From positions 1 through 64,000 of the forward strand of contig NZ_VTUZ01000048.1 in assembly GCF_008369935.1 (NCBI RefSeq): a stretch of 64,000 nucleotides of DNA, in the 5' to 3' direction. The DNA comes from Paraburkholderia panacisoli. Its GTDB lineage: Bacteria; Pseudomonadota; Gammaproteobacteria; Burkholderiales; Burkholderiaceae. Below the pieces are notes generated by a model. That model had not been told where the DNA came from. It was given only the letters and a program-made list of their open reading frames with translations, and ran no database searches. A program made the position numbers and the translations under genes. Below, one piece after another: positions 16,549 to 25,638 of the stretch; within the stretch, counting starts at the first letter, position 1; each line of letters opens with the position of its first letter.

Positions 16549-17802
16549 ATGCATGCCCGGTCCTCGTCATCGTCCGCGCTTCGTTTGCCGGACGCGTTCC
16601 AGCGGCTCGCCTGGTCGAATCTGGCTGCGCAATCCGCCGAGCAGATCAGCCTCGCCGCCGCGCCGCTCGTCGCGGTGTTCGCGCTCGGCGCCGATGCGCA
16701 CGGCACCGGCCTGTTGCAAACCGCGCAGACGCTGCCGTTCCTATTGCTGTCGATGCCGCTCGGCGTATGGGCGGACCGCCGTTCGCGCCGCATGCTGATG
16801 ACGCTTGCCGAAAGCGTGCGCGTGTTCGCGATGCTGTGCGTGCTGCTGCTCGTGATGACGCATGCGTTGAGTCTGCCGCTGCTCGCCGCGCTAGGCTTCA
16901 TCGCGGCGACCGGGACGGTGGCCTACAACGTCGCGGCGCCTTCGCTGGTGCCGTCGATCGTGCCGCGCGAAGCCTATGCGAGCGCGAACGGCCGGCTCGA
17001 ACTCGCGCGCAGTGTCGCGTATTCGGCGGGGCCGGCGCTGGGCGGGTTGCTGGTCGGCTGGATCGGCGCGGGCTGGGCCTATGGTTGCGCGGCGGCGTTG
17101 TCGGCGCTGGCCGTCACGTTGCTGGCCGGGCTGCGCGAACCGCCGCGCGCCGCCGCGCCTACGCGTCACTTCATGCTGGAACTGCGCGACGGCACGCGCT
17201 TCGTGCTACGCGACGCACTGCTGCGGCCGATGCTCGCCACCGCCGTGTTCTTCAACCTCGGCTTCTTTATCCTGCAAGCGGTGTACGTGCCGTATGCGGT
17301 GCATCGGTTGGGGCTGAGCGCGTCGGCGGTCGGCGTGACGCTCGGCGCTTACGGCGTCGGCATGGTGTGCGGCGCGCTGGCCGCGCCCGCCATCGCGCGA
17401 CGCCTCGCGTTCGGCCGCATGCTGATCATCGGGCCGTCGTGCGGTTTGCTCGCATCGCTCGTGATGGTGGCGACGCTCGTTGCGCCGTCGTTCTGGCTCG
17501 CGACGGCGAGTTTCTTCCTGCTCGGAGCCGGCCCGATTCTGTGGGTGGTCGGCTCCACCACGCTGCGCCAGGCGATCACGCCCGCACGGATGATGGGCCG
17601 CGTGTCTGCGCTCATCAGCACCGCCACCTACGGCGCGCGGCCAGTCGGCGCGCTGCTCGGCGCGCTGCTCAGTGCGCGCTGGAACGTCGACGCGTGCCTG
17701 GTCGCGGCGGCGGCGGCTTTTCTCGTGCAGGCGCTGATCATCTTCATGTCGCCGGCGGCGCGGCTCGCGCGCATACCCGAGCCCGACGCCGCTGCCTGCT
17801 GA
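16549..17802 (+). CDS. MFS transporter, EntS-like
   Basis: A 417-residue major facilitator protein with about twelve hydrophobic segments. The cytoplasmic loop GVWADRRSRRMLMT between segments 2 and 3 is the MFS signature. The layout resembles the EntS/MFS_3 branch of exporters, which handle siderophores or drugs, but no siderophore genes are present and the substrate is unknown. AGGAG lies seven bases before the ATG at 16549. It is divergent from rsuA. Confidence 0.8.
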   Translation: MHARSSSSSALRLPDAFQRLAWSNLAAQSAEQISLAAAPLVAVFALGADAHGTGLLQTAQTLPFLLLSMPLGVWADRRSRRMLMTLAESVRVFAMLCVLLLVMTHALSLPLLAALGFIAATGTVAYNVAAPSLVPSIVPREAYASANGRLELARSVAYSAGPALGGLLVGWIGAGWAYGCAAALSALAVTLLAGLREPPRAAAPTRHFMLELRDGTRFVLRDALLRPMLATAVFFNLGFFILQAVYVPYAVHRLGLSASAVGVTLGAYGVGMVCGALAAPAIARRLAFGRMLIIGPSCGLLASLVMVATLVAPSFWLATASFFLLGAGPILWVVGSTTLRQAITPARMMGRVSALISTATYGARPVGALLGALLSARWNVDACLVAAAAAFLVQALIIFMSPAARLARIPEPDAAAC

Positions 17803-17804
17803 CG

Positions 17805-17922
17805 TGAAAACGCATTTTCATCGCGCGGCGTCAGGGGCGGTAGAGCGGGCGCTTTCGCCCCCAGCGCGGATCGGTGAAAACCCTCGAAAATGAAAATGAA
17901 TTTTTTTCTAAAGGATTTTCAT
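17805..17922 (+). promoter_or_regulatory. TGAAAA/TTTTCA operator-like repeats before the RpiR regulator
   Basis: A perfect inverted repeat TGAAAA-CGCA-TTTTCA lies at 17805-17820. A second pair, ATGAAAAT (17890-17897) and ATTTTCAT (17915-17922), surrounds a T-rich stretch just upstream of a possible -10, TATACT (17928-17933). The two centres are about 94 bases apart, near nine helical turns. They are probable binding sites of the adjacent regulator; this is inference. Confidence 0.5.
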
Positions 17923-17974
17923 GTAAATATACTTTCATGAATTCCGACATCAATCGACGCCCCAATCCGCTCGC

Positions 17975-18949
17975 ATGATCCATCATCCGCCCGCAGCATC
18001 CAGTCCCGCCGAGCAAGCCATTGCCGCGCGCATCGCCGCGGCCATGCCGACGCTGACGCCGATTCACCAGCGCATGGGCGACTACGTGCTGGCCAATCTG
18101 TTTCGCGCGGCGACCATGCGGATCGATGAACTGGCGAGTGTGGTCGGCGCGTCGGTGGCGACGGCGAATCGCTTCGCCCGCGCGCTCGGTTTCGACGGCT
18201 ATCCGCAGTTTCGCGAGGCGTTGGTGCGCGGCTTCGAGGCGACGCTCGCGCCGGTCGAGCGCTTGCGCAGCGCGCAGGAATCGCTCGCGGCCGGCGACGC
18301 TCTGGTCGACGCGTCGCTCGAGCAGGCCGCCAACAATCTGCACGCCACGCGCACGGCCATCGACCGCGCCGCCGCCGACGCCGCTGTCGAAGCGATCATC
18401 GCCGCGCGCCGCGTGTTCGTGCTCGGCTATGGCGCGAGCGCGTTTCTCGCCGGCCTGATGGAACACGGCCTGATGCCGTATCACGACAACGTGCAGTCGC
18501 TCGCGCTGATCGGCGGCCCGTCGCATGCGGCGCGGCGCCTGTTCGCTTCGAACGAACGCGATCTGGTGATCGGCATCGCGTTTCCGCGCTATGTCGAAGA
18601 CACGATCGAACTCGCGCGCCGCGCAGCCAGCCGGGGCGCCCGCGTGTTGGCGCTGACCGATGGCCCGCGCTCGCCGCTCGCGCAATTCGCGAATCTCTCG
18701 CTCTTTATTCGCGCCGACCGGCGTCTCGCGGCGAACGCCGATTCGGCCGTGCTCGCAGTGATCGAAGCGCTGTGCGACGCGGTCGCGTATCGCGCCAAAC
18801 GCTCAGTGAAGGCGGCCGCCGACGTCAGCGAATTCGTGCTGCCGTGGCTCGTCGAACCGCAGGGCGACGCGGCCCATGCAGCGGGCGACGCGCCGCGCGC
18901 CACCCGTCGCACTCCCCGAACCACCCGCACTACCAAAACCAAACGATGA
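17975..18949 (+). CDS. RpiR-family transcriptional regulator with SIS domain
   Basis: A 324-residue regulator. An N-terminal helix-turn-helix (MRIDELASVVGASVATANRFARALG) lies around residues 48-72. A SIS sugar-phosphate-type domain covers about 130-260, with RRVFVLGYGASAFLAG at its start. The C-terminus is a basic Arg/Thr-rich tail. Its last codon overlaps the start of iaaA (ATGA), so it is the first gene of the peptide operon and probably controls it. The ligand is unknown and need not be a sugar phosphate. No ribosome site is evident. Confidence 0.88.
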   Translation: MIHHPPAASSPAEQAIAARIAAAMPTLTPIHQRMGDYVLANLFRAATMRIDELASVVGASVATANRFARALGFDGYPQFREALVRGFEATLAPVERLRSAQESLAAGDALVDASLEQAANNLHATRTAIDRAAADAAVEAIIAARRVFVLGYGASAFLAGLMEHGLMPYHDNVQSLALIGGPSHAARRLFASNERDLVIGIAFPRYVEDTIELARRAASRGARVLALTDGPRSPLAQFANLSLFIRADRRLAANADSAVLAVIEALCDAVAYRAKRSVKAAADVSEFVLPWLVEPQGDAAHAAGDAPRATRRTPRTTRTTKTKR

Positions 18950-19941
18950 ACTCCAACGCAGTCATTGCCATTCATGGCGGGGCAGGGACGATCCTGCGCG
19001 CGTCGATGTCGGCCAGCGCCGAGACCGAATACCACGCGGCCTTGCACGCGGTATTGAGCGCCGGCCAGCGCGTGCTCGCCGACGGCGGCAGCGCGCTCGA
19101 CGCGGTCAGCGAAGCGGTGCGTCTGCTCGAAGACTGCCCGCTCTTCAACGCGGGACGCGGCGCGGTGTACACGGCAGCCGGCACCCACGAACTCGACGCG
19201 GCCATCATGGACGGCAGCACCCTCGAAGCCGGCGCGATCTGCTGCGTGAAGCGCGTGCGCAACCCGATTCTGGCCGCGCGCCGCGTGCTCGAAGGCAGCG
19301 AGCACGTGCTGTTCACCGGCGAGGGCGCGGAGGCGTTCGCGGCCGCGCAAGGGCTCGAATTGGTCGAGCCTGCCTACTTCGATACCGAAGCGCGTCATCG
19401 CCAGTGGCTGCTCGCGCGCGGTCAGCAGCGCGCAATGCTCGATCACGACGGCGCGACGCTCGCCGCCGCATCGTCATCGAATCACGACGACGAACCCACG
19501 CCGCACGAGCCGATCGATCCGAACCGCAAGTTCGGCACCGTCGGCGCGGTCGCACTGGATCGGCATGGTCACGTGGCGGCGGCGACGTCGACCGGCGGCG
19601 TCACCAACAAGCAGGTCGGCCGGGTCGGCGACACGCCGCTGATCGGCGCGGGCTGTTACGCCGACGACGCGACCTGCGCGGTATCGACCACCGGCTCCGG
19701 CGAGATGTTCATGCGCATGGTCGCGGCCTACGACGTCGCCGCGCAAATGGCGTACCGCAACGTCTCGCTGGAAGAAGCGGCTCACGACGTCGTGATGAAC
19801 CGCTTGCCGAAGATCGACGGACGCGGCGGCCTGATCGCCGTCGATGCGCGCGGCAATGTCACGCTGCCATTCAATACCGAAGGCATGTATCGCGGATTCG
19901 CGCGGCTCAGCGAAGCGCCGGTGACGGCGATCTATCGCTAG
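18946..19941 (+). CDS. iaaA: Isoaspartyl peptidase / plant-type L-asparaginase
   Basis: An N-terminal nucleophile hydrolase of 331 residues that cleaves beta-aspartyl peptides and asparagine. The precursor is expected to self-cleave before Thr198 in RKFGTVGAVAL, giving alpha and beta chains. The GGAGTI N-terminus, the NAGRGAVYT and AAIMDG blocks and TSTGGVTNKQVGRVGDTP are all present. The ATG at 18946 overlaps the regulator stop. Its position before gsiABCD matches the E. coli iaaA-gsiABCD order, which supports a role in scavenging peptides. Confidence 0.93.
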   Translation: MNSNAVIAIHGGAGTILRASMSASAETEYHAALHAVLSAGQRVLADGGSALDAVSEAVRLLEDCPLFNAGRGAVYTAAGTHELDAAIMDGSTLEAGAICCVKRVRNPILAARRVLEGSEHVLFTGEGAEAFAAAQGLELVEPAYFDTEARHRQWLLARGQQRAMLDHDGATLAAASSSNHDDEPTPHEPIDPNRKFGTVGAVALDRHGHVAAATSTGGVTNKQVGRVGDTPLIGAGCYADDATCAVSTTGSGEMFMRMVAAYDVAAQMAYRNVSLEEAAHDVVMNRLPKIDGRGGLIAVDARGNVTLPFNTEGMYRGFARLSEAPVTAIYR

Positions 19942-20012
19942 ACCGCTTGCCTGCAGAGCCTGAACCTTCGCCCGACTCCACGTTAGCCGTGTTCGAATTT
20001 AAAGGAACCACC

Positions 20013-21935
20013 GTGCCGACTTCTTCGCACACCGCCCGCCCGCTTATCGAAACCTTGCCGCCGCAACGCGTGCTCGCGGTCGACGACCTTTCGGTCGCGT
20101 TCCGCCGCGGCGGCTCGACCTTCAACGCGGTGCGCAATCTGTCGCTGACGGTCGAGCGCGGCGAGACGCTGGCGATCGTCGGCGAATCCGGCTCGGGCAA
20201 ATCGGTGACATCGCTCGCGTTGATGCGGCTGATCGAGCACGGCGGCGGGCGCGTGGCCGGCGGCAGCATCGCATTCCGGCGCCGCGACGGCAGCGTGCTC
20301 GATCTCGCGAAGGCGTCGGCCGGCACGATGCGCGCGATTCGCGGCGCCGACATCGCGATGATCTTCCAGGAGCCGATGACATCGCTCAATCCGGTCTTCA
20401 CGGTCGGCGACCAGATCAGCGAAGCGATCGCGCTGCATCAGGGCAAGAGCCGCCAGGCCGCGCATGCCGAAACGCTTCGCTTGCTCGAACTCGTTCGGAT
20501 TCCTGAAGCACGGCGCGTGGCGGCGCGCTTTCCGCATCAGTTGTCGGGCGGCATGCGCCAGCGGGTGATGATCGCGATGGCGTTGTCGTGCAAGCCCGCA
20601 CTGCTGATCGCCGACGAGCCGACCACCGCGCTCGACGTGACGATTCAGGCGCAGATCCTGCAACTGATTCGCGGCCTGCAGGACGAGATGAACATGGGCG
20701 TGATCTTCATCACGCACGACATGGGCGTAGTCGCCGAAGTGGCCGATCGCGTGCTGGTGATGTATCGCGGCGAGAAGGTCGAAGAGGGCGCATCGGACGC
20801 GCTGTTTGCCGCGCCGTCGCATCCATATACGAAAGCGTTACTCGCTGCCGTGCCGCGCCTTGGCGCGATGCACGGCACCGATCAGCCCGCGCGTTTTCCG
20901 ATTCTGACCGTCGAACAGGCCAGTCTGGGCAGCAGCGATCAATCCGTGCGCCCCGCCGCCGCTGTGGCCAGGGAAACGCAGCCGCTGGTGCAGCAAAGCA
21001 CGCCGCCGATTCTGCGCGTGCGCGATCTGGTCACGCGCTTTCCGGTCCGAAGCGGCCTGTTCGGCCGGGTCACGGGCCGCGTGCATGCGGTCGAAAAAGT
21101 CAGCTTTGATTTGCGCCCCGGCGAAACGCTCGCGCTGGTCGGCGAGTCGGGTTGCGGCAAGTCGACCACCGGGCGCTCGCTGTTGCGTCTCGTGGAAAGT
21201 CAAAGCGGCGCGATCGAATTCGACGGCAAGGAAATCAGTTCGCTGACCGGGCCCGCGTTGCAGGCCCTGCGGCGCGACATCCAGTTCATTTTCCAGGACC
21301 CGTTCGCGTCGCTGAATCCGCGTCTGACGGTCGGCTTCTCGATCATGGAGCCGCTGCTCGTGCACGGCGTCGCGCAAGGCGCGCAGGCTCAGGCGCGGGT
21401 CGCATGGCTGCTCGAAAAAGTCGGCTTGCCGGCCGAGGCCGCGCGCCGCTATCCGCACGAATTCTCCGGCGGGCAGCGTCAGCGCATCGCGATTGCGCGC
21501 GCGCTCGCGTTGAACCCTAAAGTCGTGATCGCCGACGAATCCGTGTCCGCGCTCGACGTGTCGGTGCAGGCGCAGATCGTCAATCTGATGCTCGATCTGC
21601 AACGTGAACTCGGCGTCGCGTATCTGTTCATTTCGCACGACATGGCCGTGGTCGAGCGTGTCAGTCATCGCGTCGCGGTGATGTATCTCGGCCAGATCGT
21701 CGAGATCGGTCCGCGCCGCGCGGTGTTCGAAGCGCCGCAGCATCCGTACACGCGCAAGCTGATGGGGGCGGTGCCGGTGGCCGATCCGGCTCGCCGTCAC
21801 GCGAAGCGCATGCTCGCCGCCGACGACATTCCGAGCCCGATCCGCGCGCTCGACGACGAGCCCATCGTCGCGCCGCTCGTGGCGGTGGGACCGGATCATT
21901 TCGTCGCGCAGCATCGGGTCGGCGGCGCTTACTGA
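20013..21935 (+). CDS. gsiA: Glutathione/peptide ABC transporter, double ATP-binding protein
   Basis: A 640-residue fusion of two ABC ATPase domains, as in GsiA. The first Walker A is GESGSGKSV near residue 54 with signature LSGGMRQRVMIAMAL. The second is GESGCGKST near 378 with signature FSGGQRQRIAIARAL. Both Walker B motifs (LLIADEPTTALD and VVIADESVSALD) are intact. The GTG at 20013 is chosen because AAAGGA lies six bases upstream; another in-frame GTG at 19989 lacks one. It powers the GsiCD permease. A short tandem repeat follows the gene. Confidence 0.9.
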   Translation: MPTSSHTARPLIETLPPQRVLAVDDLSVAFRRGGSTFNAVRNLSLTVERGETLAIVGESGSGKSVTSLALMRLIEHGGGRVAGGSIAFRRRDGSVLDLAKASAGTMRAIRGADIAMIFQEPMTSLNPVFTVGDQISEAIALHQGKSRQAAHAETLRLLELVRIPEARRVAARFPHQLSGGMRQRVMIAMALSCKPALLIADEPTTALDVTIQAQILQLIRGLQDEMNMGVIFITHDMGVVAEVADRVLVMYRGEKVEEGASDALFAAPSHPYTKALLAAVPRLGAMHGTDQPARFPILTVEQASLGSSDQSVRPAAAVARETQPLVQQSTPPILRVRDLVTRFPVRSGLFGRVTGRVHAVEKVSFDLRPGETLALVGESGCGKSTTGRSLLRLVESQSGAIEFDGKEISSLTGPALQALRRDIQFIFQDPFASLNPRLTVGFSIMEPLLVHGVAQGAQAQARVAWLLEKVGLPAEAARRYPHEFSGGQRQRIAIARALALNPKVVIADESVSALDVSVQAQIVNLMLDLQRELGVAYLFISHDMAVVERVSHRVAVMYLGQIVEIGPRRAVFEAPQHPYTRKLMGAVPVADPARRHAKRMLAADDIPSPIRALDDEPIVAPLVAVGPDHFVAQHRVGGAY

Positions 21936-21972
21936 CGCGACGACGCGAAGCGATCAATGAAGCAAAAAACCG

Positions 21973-22024
21973 AAGCAATAAACCGAAGCAAGTAAGCGAA
22001 GCAAGTAAGCGAAGCAAGTCAGCG
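21973..22024 (+). repeat. Tandem 13-base repeat, four units
   Basis: Units at 21973, 21986, 21999 and 22012 follow the pattern GAAGCAAGTAAGC. The second and third are identical; the first and fourth differ by a few bases. It lies in the 175-base gap between gsiA and gsiB and ends about 86 bases before the gsiB start. Confidence 0.8.
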
Positions 22025-22110
22025 CAGCAAAAGACCGAAGCCCAACCCAAAGCAAAGCGATTCCTCTCGCAACCTCAACCTGTTTCATCTCGCAGCCTGG
22101 AGCCAACCTC

Positions 22111-23673
22111 ATGAACCTGCTGGTCCCGTCTTCTCCGTTTCGTTTGCGCGCGCTGGTCAGCGGCGGCGCGGTGGTGTTCGCGATGCTCGCGGGCAATGCG
22201 GCGCACGCCGACACGACCGTCGTGATGGCGGTCGCGTCGAACTTCACGTCGCTCGATCCGTACGACGCCAATGACACGCTGTCGCAAGCCGTCTCCAAGT
22301 CGTTTTATCAAGGCCTGTTCGGTTTCGACAAGGACATGAAGCTGATCAACGTGCTGGCCGACAGCTACGAAGCGAGCCCGGATGCCACGGTCTACACGTT
22401 CAAGCTGCGTCACGGCGTGAAGTTCCAGGACGGCACCGACTTCAACGCCGCCGCAGTGAAAGCGAACTTCGATCGCGTGACCGATCCGGCGAACAAGTTG
22501 AAGCGCTACAACATGTTCAACCAGATCGATAAAACCGAGGTGGTTGATCCGTACACGGTGAAAATCACGCTGAAGGCGCCATTCTCGGCGTTCATCAACG
22601 TGCTGGCGCATCCTTCGGCGGTGATGATTTCGCCGGCCGCGTTGAAAAAATATGGTAAGGAGATCGCCTTCCACCCGGTTGGCACGGGTCCGTTCGAACT
22701 CGTGAAGTGGGACCCGGCCGGCGATCTGACGGTCAAAAAATTCGCCGGCTACTGGAAAAAGGGCTACCCGAAGGTCGACGCGATAGATTGGAAGCCGGTG
22801 GTCGACAACAATACGCGCGCGGCGTTGATGCGTACCGGCGAAGCCGATTTCGCGTTCCAGGTTCCGTTCGAACAGGCCGCGCAGTTGCAGTCGAACCCGA
22901 AAGTCGATCTGATCGCTTCGCCTTCGATCATCCAGCGCTACATCAGCCTGAACGTCAACCAGAAGCCATTTGACAACCCGAAGGTGCGCGAAGCACTGAA
23001 CTACGCGATCAACAAGGATGCACTGACCAAAGTGGCGTTCGCCGGTTATGCGACGCCGGCCGACGGCGTCGTACCGCAAGGCGTCGACTACGCGGTAAAG
23101 CTTGGTCCCTGGCCGTATGATCCGGCGAAGGCGCGCGAACTGCTGAAGGAAGCGGGTTATCCGAACGGCTTCGAAACGACGCTGTGGTCAGCCTATAACT
23201 ACTCGACCGCGCAGAAGGTGATCCAGTTCGTCCAGCAACAACTGTCGCAGGTCGGTATCAAGGCTCAGGTCGAAGCGCTTGAAGCCGGCCAGAGCGTGGC
23301 GCGGGTGGAGAGCGCGCAAGACCCGGCGACCGCGCCGGTGCGGATGTATTACATCGGCTGGTCAGCATCGACGGGCGAAGCGAACTGGGCGCTGTCGCCG
23401 CTGCTCGCCTCCGCGTCGTCCCCGCCCAGGCTGATGAATACCGCGTACTACAAGAACGACACGGTCGATAGCGATCTGTCGAAGGCGCTCCTGACCACGG
23501 ACCGTACGCAGAAGACCGCTCTCTACACCGACGCGCAAAAGCGCATCTGGGCCGACGCGCCGTGGATCTTCCTCGTCAAGGAGAAGGTCGTGTACGCGCG
23601 CAGCAAACGTATGTCGGGCGCTTACGTCGCGCCGGACGGCTCGTTCAACTTCGACGAGATCGCGATCAAGTGA
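22111..23673 (+). CDS. gsiB: Glutathione/peptide ABC transporter substrate-binding protein
   Basis: A 520-residue periplasmic solute-binding protein of the SBP_bac_5 class. An N-terminal signal peptide ends near residue 33 at NAAHAD. VYTFKLRHGVKFQDGTDFNAAAVKANFDRV, split over residues 90-120, is the family signature. By position and length it is GsiB, which binds glutathione in E. coli, but dipeptides and oligopeptides are also bound by this class. It precedes gsiC by 131 bases, in which nothing is seen. Confidence 0.9.
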   Translation: MNLLVPSSPFRLRALVSGGAVVFAMLAGNAAHADTTVVMAVASNFTSLDPYDANDTLSQAVSKSFYQGLFGFDKDMKLINVLADSYEASPDATVYTFKLRHGVKFQDGTDFNAAAVKANFDRVTDPANKLKRYNMFNQIDKTEVVDPYTVKITLKAPFSAFINVLAHPSAVMISPAALKKYGKEIAFHPVGTGPFELVKWDPAGDLTVKKFAGYWKKGYPKVDAIDWKPVVDNNTRAALMRTGEADFAFQVPFEQAAQLQSNPKVDLIASPSIIQRYISLNVNQKPFDNPKVREALNYAINKDALTKVAFAGYATPADGVVPQGVDYAVKLGPWPYDPAKARELLKEAGYPNGFETTLWSAYNYSTAQKVIQFVQQQLSQVGIKAQVEALEAGQSVARVESAQDPATAPVRMYYIGWSASTGEANWALSPLLASASSPPRLMNTAYYKNDTVDSDLSKALLTTDRTQKTALYTDAQKRIWADAPWIFLVKEKVVYARSKRMSGAYVAPDGSFNFDEIAIK

Positions 23674-23804
23674 CGAGGTAACGCACTGAACGTGCGAGCC
23701 GGCGCGCTGCTGTTGTCGTTGTTCCAGCAGCGCACCGGACCGCACGGTCGCGATACCGCCGCACACGATTCCTCGTTGCCCGCATCATTGCCGGATTGGG
23801 TTCC

Positions 23805-24725
23805 ATGCTGAACTTCCTCGTCAAACGTCTCTCTGGCCTGCTGCCGACGCTCTTCATCGTCGCCGTGCTGGTCTTCCTGTTCGTGCATCTGCTGCCGGGC
23901 GATCCGGCGCGGCTCGCCGCCGGTCCCGAAGCGGACGAGGCGACCGTCGCGCTGGTGCGCGCCGACCTCGGTCTCGACCGGCCGATGCCGCAGCAGTTCG
24001 TCCACTTCTTCTGGCGCATCGCGCATGGCGACTTCGGTATCTCGACGCGCAGCAAGCGGCCGGTCAGCCAGGAAATCGCCGAGCGCTTCATGCCGACGCT
24101 GTGGCTCACGGTCGCGAGCATGGCATGGGCGGTCGTGATCGGCATGGCGCTCGGCATCGTCTCGGCGGTGTGGCGCAACCGCTGGCCCGACCGGCTCGGC
24201 ATGACGCTCGCGGTGTCGGGCATTTCGTTTCCTGCGTTCGCGCTCGGCATGGTGCTGATGGAGATTTTCTCCGTGAAGCTCGGCTGGCTGCCGATCGTCG
24301 GCGACGGCTCGTGGCAGAGCTACGTGCTGCCGTCGCTCACTTTGGGCGCGGCCGTCGCGGCGGTGATGGCGCGCTTCACGCGGGCCTCGTTCGTCGAAGT
24401 GATGCACGAGGATTTCGTGCGCACCGCGCGCGCCAAGGGTGTGCCCGAGCGGCTCGTGATCGTCAAACATTGCCTGCGCAACGCGCTGATTCCCGTCATC
24501 ACGATGATGGGGCTGCAATTCGGCTTTCTGCTGGGCGGCTCGATCGTCGTCGAAGTGGTGTTCAACTGGCCAGGGCTTGGACGCCTGCTGGTGGACGCCG
24601 TGTCGATGCGCGACTATCCGGTGATTCAGGCCGAAGTGCTGTTGTTCTCGCTTGAATTCATCATCATCAACCTGATCGTGGACGTGCTGTACGCCGTGAT
24701 CAACCCGACCATCCGTTTCAAGTGA
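23805..24725 (+). CDS. gsiC: Glutathione/peptide ABC transporter permease GsiC
   Basis: A 306-residue inner-membrane permease of the DppB/OppB class. MLNFLVKRLSGLLPTLFIVA and the RFMPTLWLTVASM, NRWPDRL and FNWPGLGRLLVDAV blocks follow E. coli GsiC along almost the whole length. The coupling motif is in EDFVRTARAKGVPE. The ATG at 23805 gives the exact family length; a TTG nine bases upstream is less likely. It ends seven bases before gsiD. Confidence 0.95.
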   Translation: MLNFLVKRLSGLLPTLFIVAVLVFLFVHLLPGDPARLAAGPEADEATVALVRADLGLDRPMPQQFVHFFWRIAHGDFGISTRSKRPVSQEIAERFMPTLWLTVASMAWAVVIGMALGIVSAVWRNRWPDRLGMTLAVSGISFPAFALGMVLMEIFSVKLGWLPIVGDGSWQSYVLPSLTLGAAVAAVMARFTRASFVEVMHEDFVRTARAKGVPERLVIVKHCLRNALIPVITMMGLQFGFLLGGSIVVEVVFNWPGLGRLLVDAVSMRDYPVIQAEVLLFSLEFIIINLIVDVLYAVINPTIRFK

Positions 24726-24732
24726 GGCCCGC

Positions 24733-25638
24733 ATGAGCACGACCGCCACCGAGCCGAACGCGGCCATTGCCGCTCCCGCCGAACGCGCGATCCGCACCCC
24801 GTGGAGCGAGTTCTGGCGCAAATTCCGCAAGCAGCACGTGGCGCTCGCCGCCGGCATTTTCGTGCTGCTGCTGATCGTGGTCGCGATCGCCGCGCCGCAT
24901 ATCGTGCCGTACGACCCGGAGAATTTCTTCGACTACGACGCGTTGAACGCGGGGCCGTCCGCCGCGCACTGGTTCGGCGTCGATTCGCTGGGCCGCGATA
25001 TTTTCAGCCGCATTCTCGTGGGTTCGCGCATTTCGCTCGAAGCGGGCTTTCTGTCCGTGGCGATCGGCGCGGTGATCGGCACGTTTTTCGGACTGATGGC
25101 CGGTTACTACGAAGGCTGGTGGGATCGCATCACGATGCGCGTGGCCGACGTGCTGTTCGCGTTCCCCGGCATTCTGCTGGCGATCGGCGTGGTGGCGATT
25201 CTCGGCAACGGCATGATCAACGTGATCTGTGCAGTGGCGATCTTCAGCATTCCCGCGTTTGCGCGGCTCGTGCGCGGCAATACGCTGATGCTCAAGCAGC
25301 TCACGTATATCGAAGCGGCGCGCAGCATCGGCGCATCGGACTGGACCATCATCGTGCGGCACATTTTGCCGGGCACGATATCGTCGGTGGTGGTGTACTT
25401 CACGATGCGTATCGGCACGTCGATCATCACGGCGGCGAGCCTGTCGTTCCTCGGCCTCGGCGCGCAACCGCCGACCCCCGAGTGGGGCGCGATGCTCAAC
25501 GAAGCGCGCGCTGACATGGTCACCGCGCCGCACATCGCGCTGTTTCCGAGTCTCGCGATTTTCCTGACCGTGCTGGCGTTCAATCTGCTCGGCGACGGCT
25601 TGCGCGACGCGCTCGATCCGAAGCTCGACCGGCCATGA
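24733..25638 (+). CDS. gsiD: Glutathione/peptide ABC transporter permease GsiD
   Basis: A 301-residue permease of the DppC/OppC class. A cytoplasmic N-terminus precedes the first membrane segment near residue 40. HWFGVDSLGRDIFSRI is the family block and YIEAARSIGASDWTII is the coupling loop. It forms a heterodimer with GsiC. Its stop overlaps the start of the next gene (ATGA), so the aminopeptidase that follows is translated with the transporter. Confidence 0.95.
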   Translation: MSTTATEPNAAIAAPAERAIRTPWSEFWRKFRKQHVALAAGIFVLLLIVVAIAAPHIVPYDPENFFDYDALNAGPSAAHWFGVDSLGRDIFSRILVGSRISLEAGFLSVAIGAVIGTFFGLMAGYYEGWWDRITMRVADVLFAFPGILLAIGVVAILGNGMINVICAVAIFSIPAFARLVRGNTLMLKQLTYIEAARSIGASDWTIIVRHILPGTISSVVVYFTMRIGTSIITAASLSFLGLGAQPPTPEWGAMLNEARADMVTAPHIALFPSLAIFLTVLAFNLLGDGLRDALDPKLDRP

